In this document: one piece after another, positions 25,051 through 31,293 of the stretch
Layout: each line of letters starts with the position of its first letter
How positions within the stretch are numbered: the first letter of the stretch is position 1
Source of the DNA: JAEUMD01 sp937950105
GTDB taxonomy: Bacteria > Pseudomonadota > Alphaproteobacteria > Rhizobiales > Hyphomicrobiaceae
Direction of reading: 5' to 3'
Assembly (NCBI GenBank): GCA_036821845.1
Contig: DAISIT010000033.1
Location: 1 to 31,293 of the forward strand
DNA length: 31,293 nucleotides
Notes under the pieces: model-generated
What the model saw: the letters and a program-made list of their open reading frames with translations, nothing else
Told to the model about the DNA's origin: nothing
Databases searched by the model: none
Program-made: the position numbers and the translations under genes

Positions 25051-26199
25051 TCACTGGCAATAGGCGCTGGAACGGCGCTTTTGCAAATCGAGATGAAAAT
25101 GGTCGTGGTGCGCGGCGTTGGCCTCGGGGCCGAGCACCGTTGTAAAGATCCCGCAAGCAGCCTCATGAATTCGCTGCAGAAAGCGTTGCTCTGCGCCGGC
25201 TTCCGGTCTCGCATCGGCCGGCACGAGCTTGGCAGAGCCGTTGACGATCGTCGCCGGTTTCGTCGTCTCGCGTGCTTCGAGGCCGGACGTGACGGCGCGT
25301 CCGGCAAGTTGTTCGCGCGCTGGCGGCGTCGACCGGGTCGCGCGTTCTGCGAGCGCCCGTTCCTGCGCAAGAATATCGCCCCAAAACGTCTTCACGTCGA
25401 TCCGGCGTCCATCGGCCAGCACGAAGGCCGAGACGTCGAGGGCGTTGGCGTAGGCATGCTCGGAGATCTTGGCCGCAGCATCGTTGTAACGGTTTCGGCA
25501 CATGTAGGCGGAGGCGCTGGTCAGCTTGACGATACGTGTTCCCAGCATCTCGCGCGCGGCCGGCTGCGCCACGGTCTCGATCCAGCGATGCAGACGGGCG
25601 ACCATGCGGCAATTGACGATGCCCGGGGGCTCCAGGGCCACGCCCTCTCGGCTGCCAATGCGCGACAGCTTCACCGGCGCGGGTGTGCCGCACTCGCCGA
25701 GCCGCAGCGGCGGTTGGAGGTCTGCGACGGCTTCGATCGTACCGAGCAGTTCGTCGCATTCGCGCGTAGCGGCTTCGACATCTGTCGCCGACCACTCGAG
25801 CGGACGCTCCGGCGGCGGGGTTGCGGTGTCCACCGCCGCCGGGAGTGCCGGTGCTGTATCGATAGCCGGTTTCGTCGTCACGACCCGTCCGACGGACTCA
25901 TCTGCCGGCGAGGCTGCAGCAGGAGCCGCAGGCGCTGCTGGCGGCTGTCGCGCAGAGGGATCACGCGCGGCGATCTCGGCAGCCGCGCGAGCCGTCATCG
26001 CCTTGCGTGATGCGCTCGCCCGGTTGGGGTGTGGTTGCGGCAAGGGCGGCGAGACGCCAGCTTCGGGGCTCGGGCGGGCGGTCGCGGTTAGCGGGCCGGT
26101 GATGGCGACGACCACACTCGCCAGCACGCAACAGATCGATGCGCCGCTACGTGCCCGTCGTCCGAATGACCGGATATGTGGAAGATTACCGGCGGACAC
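25051..26199 (-). CDS. Extensin-like family protein (M15/D-Ala-D-Ala peptidase-like fold), exported
   Basis: The protein has 382 residues. A twin basic patch and hydrophobic stretch (14-40) form a signal peptide or anchor, followed by a Pro/Ala-rich linker (about 43-135), then the extensin-like C-terminal domain (about 137-382). This domain resembles zinc D-Ala-D-Ala peptidases: SEHAYANALDVSAF (H248, D255) and HHDHFHLDL near the end (364-372) are the metal-ligand-like motifs, and MCRNR (C234) with other cysteines suggests disulfides in the periplasm. By family it probably binds or trims peptidoglycan; activity is not proven. The GTG start at 26199 is the only reasonable one in frame. It has the same strand as the RTX gene downstream (242 bp gap). 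Confidence 0.88.
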   Translation of the reverse strand: MSAGNLPHIRSFGRRARSGASICCVLASVVVAITGPLTATARPSPEAGVSPPLPQPHPNRASASRKAMTARAAAEIAARDPSARQPPAAPAAPAAASPADESVGRVVTTKPAIDTAPALPAAVDTATPPPERPLEWSATDVEAATRECDELLGTIEAVADLQPPLRLGECGTPAPVKLSRIGSREGVALEPPGIVNCRMVARLHRWIETVAQPAAREMLGTRIVKLTSASAYMCRNRYNDAAAKISEHAYANALDVSAFVLADGRRIDVKTFWGDILAQERALAERATRSTPPAREQLAGRAVTSGLEARETTKPATIVNGSAKLVPADARPEAGAEQRFLQRIHEAACGIFTTVLGPEANAAHHDHFHLDLQKRRSSAYCQ

Positions 26200-26313
26200 G
26201 CTAGCTTTCCCGTCCTCTTGTCGAACTCACGCGTTGAAGGCCCCGCCGCACGCGGGCAACCCTGCCGACCGCAACGTGAGATCGCGATGGGGCGATTCCG
26301 GGGCGAGTTGATG

Positions 26314-26670
26314 TCAAGGCGCCGACAGGACGACCTCGTTGGCACCGAGACAGGCGCCGCGACGACGGATACGGGCGAGGTTGAGTGACGGCGCGGGATG
26401 CGACAGCGTCCCGCAATACAGCGACTTTCGCGAGCCGTCGCTCTCTCGCCGGGCCAGCTCATAGCGGGTGCCACTCGGTACTTCCGGGCAATAGATCAGG
26501 GAGACGACGATGGCCGTGCCAGGGCGCAGTACATGATCCGAGGTACCGTCGGTCGACGGTTCCGAATGTCGAGAGCAGTCGCGCGGCCCGCGAAGATCCG
26601 GCTGGAGCAGGTCGCTGCTGAAATCCAGGACTGACACTGACGCCACCACCGCCACTCGAGCCAACACCAA
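26314..26670 (-). CDS. Possible small exported protein, 118 aa, unknown
   Basis: I do not recognise it. The first ~18 residues are hydrophobic enough for a signal peptide, though lacking a strong basic start. The rest is a mixed, polar sequence with four cysteines (two in IVVSLIYCPE and KSLYCGTL contexts). Third codon positions are mostly G or C, as in neighbouring genes, and no strong competing frame exists, which argues for a real gene. The start is TTG (26670) or GTG (26667), without a clear ribosome binding site, so confidence is limited. It lies 114 bp upstream of the extensin-like gene on the same strand. Confidence 0.42.
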   Translation of the reverse strand: MVLARVAVVASVSVLDFSSDLLQPDLRGPRDCSRHSEPSTDGTSDHVLRPGTAIVVSLIYCPEVPSGTRYELARRESDGSRKSLYCGTLSHPAPSLNLARIRRRGACLGANEVVLSAP

Positions 26671-27006
26671 ACAAAACTAAGATCTTGAGTGCTTCTCTCT
26701 CTTGAAACCGCCGTCGACCAGCCCAACGCAATTGGCCGCGTGGTAGTTCCTACGAATTCCAAGTCTCACTGGATTGGCGGAACCGGCAGGAGAGACGACG
26801 TCGTTTCGACAATGTACCAAAGTCGCAGATTTTATCCCCGGAGGCAATGATCAGTTGTCCGGCAATCATGTAGTTTGTTGCGATCCCGGGCGGCTTCGAG
26901 GGGAGCAAACACCTGGCTCCGGCTTGACGCTGACACGCGCCCCTGCCCATAACACGGGCTGGCCGTGAGAAAACCCTCGCGGGCCATGGGGCGCCCGCCC
27001 GCGTCC
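26671..27006. other. Gene-free stretch before the tRNA gene
   Basis: No gene is supported in these 336 bp. The part at 26665-26700 is noticeably AT-richer and contains the palindrome AAGATCTT; it may be the promoter of the small minus-strand gene. A 7-bp inverted repeat, CGCGGGC (26978-26984) with GCCCGCG (26997-27003), lies directly upstream of the tRNA. No transposase or integrase remnant was seen. Confidence 0.5.
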
Positions 27007-27083
27007 GGTCCCGTAGCTCAGCTGGATAGAGCATCAGTTTCCTAAACTGAGGGTCGCAGGTTCGAGCCCTGCCGGGATCACCA
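27007..27083 (+). tRNA. tRNA-Arg (anticodon CCT)
   Basis: A full cloverleaf can be drawn: acceptor GGTCCCG with CGGGATC (one G-U pair), D stem GCTC/GAGC, anticodon stem TCAGT/ACTGA with loop TTCCTAA and anticodon CCT (27041-27043), T stem GCAGG/CCTGC with TTCGAGC loop, discriminator A, and encoded CCA at 27081-27083. It decodes AGG codons. It is followed by a 6-bp hairpin (27118-27137) that may mark the end of the transcript. Confidence 0.96.
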
Positions 27084-27212
27084 CCGCGCCGCCACCAAGC
27101 CCCCCCTCCTCCGCCCTGCAGCACTTCGCGATGCTGCCCGCCGCCGGGCCTGATCCGTCGTCGCATCGAGCAACTCTCCGCCGTTTCGGCCGTTCACCCG
27201 TCGGGACGGGGC

Positions 27213-27238
27213 AACAGGAGATGCGAACAGGAGATGCG
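27213..27238 (+). promoter_or_regulatory. Tandemly duplicated ribosome binding site
   Basis: The 13-bp sequence AACAGGAGATGCG occurs twice in direct succession (27213-27225 and 27226-27238). The second AGGAG (27229-27233) is 7 nt before the ATG at 27241 and is the functional site; the first is 13 bp further upstream. ATG triplets inside each copy are out of frame with the gene. Confidence 0.8.
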
Positions 27239-27240
27239 AC

Positions 27241-27441
27241 ATGACCAGCAAATCCGCTTCCCGGCGCGTCGGCGAAAAGATGTCCAAGGCATCCGATCAG
27301 AGCCGCGCGGCGCCCGAACTCAAGCCGGCGTTGGGCGAGAACATCGCCGCACTCCCCGAAGACGAGGTGAAGGAAAAGGTTGCTGAGCGCATGAGCGATC
27401 CGCAGCCGACGTCCACCGGCAAGACAGGGGGCGAGCGCTGA
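27241..27441 (+). CDS. Small charged protein, 66 aa, unknown
   Basis: I do not recognise it. It is hydrophilic, rich in Lys, Glu, Ser and Ala, with no hydrophobic core, one short amphipathic helix (around EDEVKEKVAERM), and is likely disordered. A good ribosome binding site and an overlapping junction with the next gene (TGATG at 27439-27443) argue that it is translated. Its position ahead of a general-stress type dehydrogenase suggests a stress-related role, by analogy with small disordered stress proteins; that is inference only. Confidence 0.65.
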   Translation: MTSKSASRRVGEKMSKASDQSRAAPELKPALGENIAALPEDEVKEKVAERMSDPQPTSTGKTGGER

Positions 27442-28304
27442 TGCAACGGACCACCACGCAGGTGCCTCCGACGCACGAGGAGCCGGGCCTGCCGGGTAGT
27501 GAAAAGAAGCTCCAGCCCCGGCCGGACTATATGCCCCGGTTCCCCGGTTCTGGCCGGCTCGACGGGAAGGTCGCCATCGTCACCGGCGCCGACAGCGGAA
27601 TCGGGCGTGCCGTCGCCGTGTTGTTCGCGCGGGAAGGTGCCGATGTCGCGGTGTCTTACCTCTGCGAGCACGAGGATGCCGAGGAGACCAAGTCGGCGAT
27701 CGAGACCGAGGGCGGGCGCGCCTTCCTGTTCGCGGGCGATCTCGGCGATCCCGAGGTGTGTGCCCGGCTGGTCGACGAAACCGTCGCGGCGTTCGGCGGT
27801 GTCGACATTCTCGTCAACAACGCCGGTGAGCAGCACCCCGACGAGCGCATCGAGGACATCACCGAACAGCAGCTCGAGCGCACCTTCCAGACCAACGTCT
27901 TCGCGATGTTTCACCTGACGCAGGCGGCAATGCAGCATCTCGGTCGCGGAGCCGCGATCATCAACACCACCAGCGTCACCATGTACAAGGGCTCAGCGGG
28001 CCTGCTCGACTACAGCGCCAGCAAAGGCGCCATCACGGCGTTCACGCGGTCCTTGTCGGAAAACCTCATCGACAAGGGCATTCGCGTGAACGCTGTGGCG
28101 CCGGGGCCGATCTGGACCCCGCTCAATCCCGCGGGCGGCAAGCCTGCCGACGAGATCCCCGACTTCGGCAAGAGTACGCCGATGGGGCGCGCCGGCCAGC
28201 CGAATGAAGTCGCCCCGTCGTTCCTGTTCCTCGCCTGCGAAGATGCCTCCTACATGTCCGGTCAGGTGCTGCACCCCAACGGCGGCATCGTCGTCAACTC
28301 TTGA
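27441..28304 (+). CDS. Short-chain dehydrogenase/reductase, YghA/general stress protein 39 type
   Basis: A classical SDR oxidoreductase of 287 residues. The NAD(P) binding loop is VTGADSGIGRAVA, the NNAG motif is LVNNAGEQHP, the catalytic Ser lies in NTTSVTMYKGS, and YSASKGA holds the catalytic Tyr and Lys. The N-terminal extension with PGSEKKLQPRPDYMPRFPGS before the Rossmann fold is the mark of the YghA/GS39 subgroup, whose members are stress-induced in several bacteria; the substrate is not known. The ATG overlaps the stop of the 66-aa gene, so they are coupled, and the 120-aa gene follows 16 bp later. Confidence 0.93.
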   Translation: MQRTTTQVPPTHEEPGLPGSEKKLQPRPDYMPRFPGSGRLDGKVAIVTGADSGIGRAVAVLFAREGADVAVSYLCEHEDAEETKSAIETEGGRAFLFAGDLGDPEVCARLVDETVAAFGGVDILVNNAGEQHPDERIEDITEQQLERTFQTNVFAMFHLTQAAMQHLGRGAAIINTTSVTMYKGSAGLLDYSASKGAITAFTRSLSENLIDKGIRVNAVAPGPIWTPLNPAGGKPADEIPDFGKSTPMGRAGQPNEVAPSFLFLACEDASYMSGQVLHPNGGIVVNS

Positions 28305-28320
28305 GCGCCGGGAGACTGTG

Positions 28321-28683
28321 ATGAGCGACGGTCCTGACCCGCTGAAGCCGGGCCACATCGAAGGCCAGAATCCGGCGACGCCGGAACGCCATCCGGGCGC
28401 CACCGGGGAAGTTCGCAGCCAGCACGCTGGCGATGCCAACGAGGAGGACCTCGGCGGGCGCCCGGCCTTCCTGTTCCAGTCGGGTGTCCTGGCCGCCATC
28501 ACGCTGGATTCGAGCGGAGCCAATCTGCCGGACCCGGGCGGCGATCGCTGGCTGCTCGTGCGCACTGTGACTCTCGGCGTCCGCGACGTCGGCCTCGACA
28601 TGAACCCCGAGCCGGTGCTCGCCGCGATCAAGTCCCAGGGCCATTATCTGTGGCGGACGGATACGGTGCCCGACGGCCGGTGA
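28321..28683 (+). CDS. Hypothetical protein, 120 aa
   Basis: I do not recognise the family. The first ~45 residues are polar and Pro/Gly-rich (GPDPLKPGHIEGQNPATPE), probably flexible; the rest (about 48-120) looks like a compact domain with strands around FLFQSGVLAAITLD and WLLVRTVTLGVRD. No cysteine, signal peptide or membrane segment. The ATG at 28321 is 16 bp after the SDR stop, preceded by GGGAG, so it is the third gene of that cassette. The gap to aguA downstream is 144 bp. Confidence 0.68.
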   Translation: MSDGPDPLKPGHIEGQNPATPERHPGATGEVRSQHAGDANEEDLGGRPAFLFQSGVLAAITLDSSGANLPDPGGDRWLLVRTVTLGVRDVGLDMNPEPVLAAIKSQGHYLWRTDTVPDGR

Positions 28684-28827
28684 GCTCGCTGGAGGCACTT
28701 GCAGCAGCACTGTTGAAACGCTGTGGGTGGCGCGGACGCTTCCATCTCGCTGGCTCTGGCTCTAAACGCTTGCAGCGAAGGGCGTGTGGGGCCATCTGGG
28801 CTCCACGCGTTTGCCAGTGGAGCCACC

Positions 28828-29844
28828 GTGACGACACCCGATCTCATCATCCCGGCCGAATGGGAGCCGCAGCGCGCCATCTGGACGGCGTGGCCGGCCA
28901 ATCTGGACGAATGGGGCGGCGATCTCGCCAGCCCGCGAGCCGATGTCGCCGGCCTCGTCCGCGCACTCGCTGCAGCGGGCAACCACGTGCGCGTGCTGGT
29001 GCACGACGACGAGGCGGAGCGCACCGCGCGAGCCGCGCTCGGCGATGCGGCGAAGCTGGAGCGCGTGCACTACGGCGACATCTGGCTGCGCGATACCGGG
29101 CCGATCTTCGCGCGCACGCCGTCCGGGCGGGTGGCGGTGCGGTTCCGCGTCAACGGCTGGGGCGGCAAGTTCGATCTGCCCGACGACGCCACGGTCGGTG
29201 GCGAGATCGCGCGCCTCGCCGGCACGCCCGAGCGCGGTTTCGATTTCGTGCTCGAAGGTGGCGCGATCGAGCACGACGGGCAGGGCACGATCCTCGCAAC
29301 GCAGCAGACCCTGCTCAACCCGAACCGCAACGGCTGGACGCGCGCGGAGGCCGAGCAGGCGCTGGCGCAATCGCTCGGTGCGCGCAAGGTCATCTGGATC
29401 GGCGAGGGCATGCAGAACGACCATACCGACGGCCATATCGACAACATCGCGCGCTTCGTCGCGCCTGGCCGCGTCGTCTGCCAGTCGGCGGCCGGCCCGG
29501 ACGATCCCAATGCCGAGATCTTCGACGCCATCGCCGCTGCGCTGGAAACCGCCACGGATGCGTCCGGTCGCAAGCTCGAGGTGCTTCGCGTTCCGGGCGT
29601 CGGCCGCTATCGGGGCCCCGCAGGCCAGGTGCTGCCGGCGTCACACATGAACTTCATCATCGCCAACGGCATCGTCGTCGTGCCCGTCTACGGCACGCCG
29701 AGCCAGGACGCCGCGCTGGCCGCCCTGCAGACCTTATTCCCCGACCGCAAGGTGGTCGGCGTGTCCTCGCGCGGCCTGATCGGCGACGGCACCGCCGGCG
29801 GCGGCTCGTTCCATTGCATCACCCAGCAGGAGCCCCTCCGATGA
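28828..29844 (+). CDS. aguA: Agmatine deiminase
   Basis: AguA hydrolyses agmatine to N-carbamoylputrescine and ammonia, the first step from agmatine to putrescine. The protein (338 residues) belongs to the PPADase/guanidino-modifying family: AEWEPQRAIWTAWP at the start, YGDIWLRDTGPIF, LEGGAIEHDG, NDHTDGHIDN, and the catalytic cysteine in GGGSFHCITQQEP near the end. I chose the GTG at 28828, preceded by GGAG with 5 nt spacing; an ATG at 28723 is in frame, but the codons between look like the spacer. The stop overlaps the aguB ATG (ATGA), so the pair is coupled. Confidence 0.95.
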   Translation: MTTPDLIIPAEWEPQRAIWTAWPANLDEWGGDLASPRADVAGLVRALAAAGNHVRVLVHDDEAERTARAALGDAAKLERVHYGDIWLRDTGPIFARTPSGRVAVRFRVNGWGGKFDLPDDATVGGEIARLAGTPERGFDFVLEGGAIEHDGQGTILATQQTLLNPNRNGWTRAEAEQALAQSLGARKVIWIGEGMQNDHTDGHIDNIARFVAPGRVVCQSAAGPDDPNAEIFDAIAAALETATDASGRKLEVLRVPGVGRYRGPAGQVLPASHMNFIIANGIVVVPVYGTPSQDAALAALQTLFPDRKVVGVSSRGLIGDGTAGGGSFHCITQQEPLR

Positions 29845-30713
29845 TCGCGAGGCAGAAGCGCCGTGTCACCGTCGCCGCCATCCAGACCAGCTACGGTGGC
29901 GACATGGCGACCAACATCGCCAAGACGGAAGCGTTCGTGCGCGAGGCGGCGCGGCGCGGCGCGGAGATCATCCTGCCGTCGGAGCTGTTCCAGGGCATCT
30001 ACTTCTGCACCCGGCAGGACCCGAAGTGGTTCGAGACGGCGTTTCCGGCCGACGAGCACCCGTGCGTGCGCCACATGTCTCGCCTCGCCCGCGAGCTCGC
30101 GGTCGTGATCCCGATCTCGTTCTTCGAGAAGGACGGCCCGCGTTACTACAACTCGATCGCCATCGCCGATGCGGATGGCCGCGTGCTGGGCGTCTATCGC
30201 AAGAGCCATATTCCGGACGGGCCCGGCTATCAGGAGAAGTACTACTTCCGCCCCGGCGACACCGGCTTCATGGCGTGGAAGACGCGCTATGCGACCATCG
30301 GCGTCGGCATCTGCTGGGATCAGTGGTTCCCCGAGGCCGCGCGCGCGATGATGCTGAAGGGCGCCGAGCTGCTGTTCTATCCGACCGCGATCGGCAGCGA
30401 GCCCTATGACACCGCGTTGCAGACGCACGAGCAGTGGCGCCGCGCCATGCAGGGCCATGCGGTTTCGAATGCCGTGCCGGTTATCGCCGCGAACCGCATC
30501 GGGCTGGAGGAGAACGACGGCGCCGCGCAGCGCTTCTACGGGCATTCGTTCATCGCCGACCATCGCGGCGATCTGGTCGAGAGCTTCGGCGCGGGCGAGG
30601 AAGGCGTGCTGTCGCACACCTTCGACCTCGACGTGATCGAGAGCTATCGCGCCGACTGGGGCTTCTTCCGCGACCGCCGCCCCGATCTCTACGCCCGCGG
30701 CCCGATCGGTTGA
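29841..30713 (+). CDS. aguB: N-carbamoylputrescine amidase
   Basis: AguB hydrolyses N-carbamoylputrescine to putrescine, CO2 and ammonia. It is a nitrilase superfamily member of 290 residues with the catalytic triad visible: Glu in LPSELFQGIYF, Lys in YRKSHIPDGPGY and Cys in GICWDQWFPEAAR. The sequence matches the AguB subgroup closely. The frame is open far upstream inside aguA, but the family N-terminus and the ATGA overlap fix the start at 29841. The two genes give an agmatine-to-putrescine route; no arginine decarboxylase lies in the window. It converges with the next gene, with only 2 bp between the stops. Confidence 0.96.
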   Translation: MIARQKRRVTVAAIQTSYGGDMATNIAKTEAFVREAARRGAEIILPSELFQGIYFCTRQDPKWFETAFPADEHPCVRHMSRLARELAVVIPISFFEKDGPRYYNSIAIADADGRVLGVYRKSHIPDGPGYQEKYYFRPGDTGFMAWKTRYATIGVGICWDQWFPEAARAMMLKGAELLFYPTAIGSEPYDTALQTHEQWRRAMQGHAVSNAVPVIAANRIGLEENDGAAQRFYGHSFIADHRGDLVESFGAGEEGVLSHTFDLDVIESYRADWGFFRDRRPDLYARGPIG

Positions 30714-30715
30714 GA

Positions 30716-31216
30716 TCAGCCGAAGGCGACGGGCATGCAGATGTCGGTGCGCAGGCGCCGGGGCTCGCAAGTCGCCGGGTCATCCAGATAGACCTCGACC
30801 ATGGGGCGGTCGTTGGCGATGGCGAGGCCGTGGCGTCCGGTCCACTCGTCGCGCAGGCGGCGCGCTACGTTGCCAAGTTCGGTATGGGGCCCGGTGAAGC
30901 GATAGCGCGCGTAGGGGCCGCCCGGCAGCGTGGTGCGGACGAGTTGGTCCGTGGCGCCGGGCGGGAGGTGGCGCTGCACTTCGATACAGGCGTCGTAGCG
31001 GCAGTTTTCAGCCGGAACGACGCGCGGGTCGTCGTGGGCCATGCCGTAGCCGCGATTGACGACGCCGCGCAGCCCATGCTGACCCATCCACCTGAACATC
31101 CGCTCCCAGGCGTCTGGCGCGGCCGTTCCATACGGTCCGCGGGCGCGAAAGGCGATCAGTTCGGTCGGGCGGAGGTAGAGGAAGCCGGTTTTCACGAGGG
31201 GCCGCCAGTCTGACAT
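30716..31216 (-). CDS. GyrI-like small molecule-binding domain protein
   Basis: A stand-alone GyrI/SbmC-like domain (166 residues), the fold also used as effector-binding part of AraC-type regulators. Features are the N-terminal strand LRPTELIAFRARGPY, the helix AWERMFRWM, the central YDACIEV and the end RPMVEVYLDDP with RRLRTDICMPV. Homologues inhibit DNA gyrase or sequester small hydrophobic molecules; which applies here is unknown. There is no helix-turn-helix. The gene meets aguB tail to tail. The 77 bp upstream, to the window end, carry an inverted repeat GAATC-N6-GATTC (31262-31277) that could be an operator. Confidence 0.85.
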   Translation of the reverse strand: MSDWRPLVKTGFLYLRPTELIAFRARGPYGTAAPDAWERMFRWMGQHGLRGVVNRGYGMAHDDPRVVPAENCRYDACIEVQRHLPPGATDQLVRTTLPGGPYARYRFTGPHTELGNVARRLRDEWTGRHGLAIANDRPMVEVYLDDPATCEPRRLRTDICMPVAFG

Positions 31217-31261
31217 CGCGAATTTGATTTCGATCAGTCTAGAGCGGAACCCGACCTGAGT

Positions 31262-31277
31262 GAATCGAGGGGGATTC
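31262..31277. promoter_or_regulatory. Short inverted repeat upstream of the GyrI-like gene
   Basis: GAATC (31262-31266) and GATTC (31273-31277) flank GAGGGG, 46 bp upstream of the start codon. The arms are only 5 bp and chance occurrence is quite possible. Confidence 0.25.
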
Positions 31278-31293
31278 CCAAATCAGGCGCGAC

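Noticed and set aside
26779..26805. EcfG-like promoter GGAAC-N18-CGTT
   Set aside because: The spacer is one or two bases longer than the usual 16-17 and no protein gene follows within 400 bp; only the tRNA gene is downstream.
27007..27083. tRNA-Arg(CCT) as attachment site of an integrated element
   Set aside because: No integrase gene and no repeated copy of the tRNA 3' end were seen in the window.
28650..29840. Upstream extension of the aguB frame through aguA
   Set aside because: The translation before 29841 is Arg-rich and antisense-like, while aguA in another frame has all family motifs; the nitrilase fold starts at 29841.

Overview
The window is about 31 kb of high-GC DNA (third codon positions are nearly always G or C). 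It looks like a chromosomal segment of an alphaproteobacterium, most likely Hyphomicrobiales (Rhizobiales). The reasons are the gene order maeB / mutS-glnD-murJ-trpS-usp-nfuA-tsaB-rimI-plsC, a malic enzyme fused to a phosphotransacetylase-like domain, the GlnD type, and an Irr-like iron-control palindrome in front of nfuA. This placement is an inference from gene content and order; no 16S gene is present.

Region 1 (1-3.9 kb): the 3' part of an acyl-CoA synthetase gene, then two small conserved-looking genes and maeB on the minus strand. Region 2 (4.1-13.9 kb): a plus-strand housekeeping block made of mutS, glnD, murJ, trpS, a universal stress protein and nfuA. glnD and murJ overlap and are probably cotranscribed with mutS. 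nfuA has its own leader with a candidate Irr box and ends at a strong intrinsic terminator. Region 3 (14.0-19.2 kb): rutE-like nitroreductase, a 300-bp repeat cluster (G-rich heptamer plus two families of palindromic REP-like units), then tsaB-rimI-plsC and cysK-moeB.

Region 4 (19.2-26.7 kb) is the accessory part. Four minus-strand genes all appear to encode exported proteins: a small cysteine-containing protein, an extensin-like (M15-fold) protein, a 1548-residue RTX/cadherin-like protein, and, 4 bp after it, a nuclease-fold lipoprotein whose active-site residues look replaced. The RTX protein carries 88-residue near-identical modules with one cysteine at the same place in three of them. No type I secretion genes are in the window. 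This RTX plus degenerate-nuclease pair is the best candidate for an undescribed system.

Region 5 (27.0-31.3 kb): a tRNA-Arg(CCT) gene, then a tightly coupled three-gene cassette (66-aa charged protein, a general-stress type short-chain dehydrogenase, a 120-aa unknown) whose first ribosome binding site is tandemly duplicated. Next comes an aguA-aguB pair that turns agmatine into putrescine, and a converging GyrI-like gene.

Functions are assigned by recognising family motifs in the translated sequence. No database searches were run.
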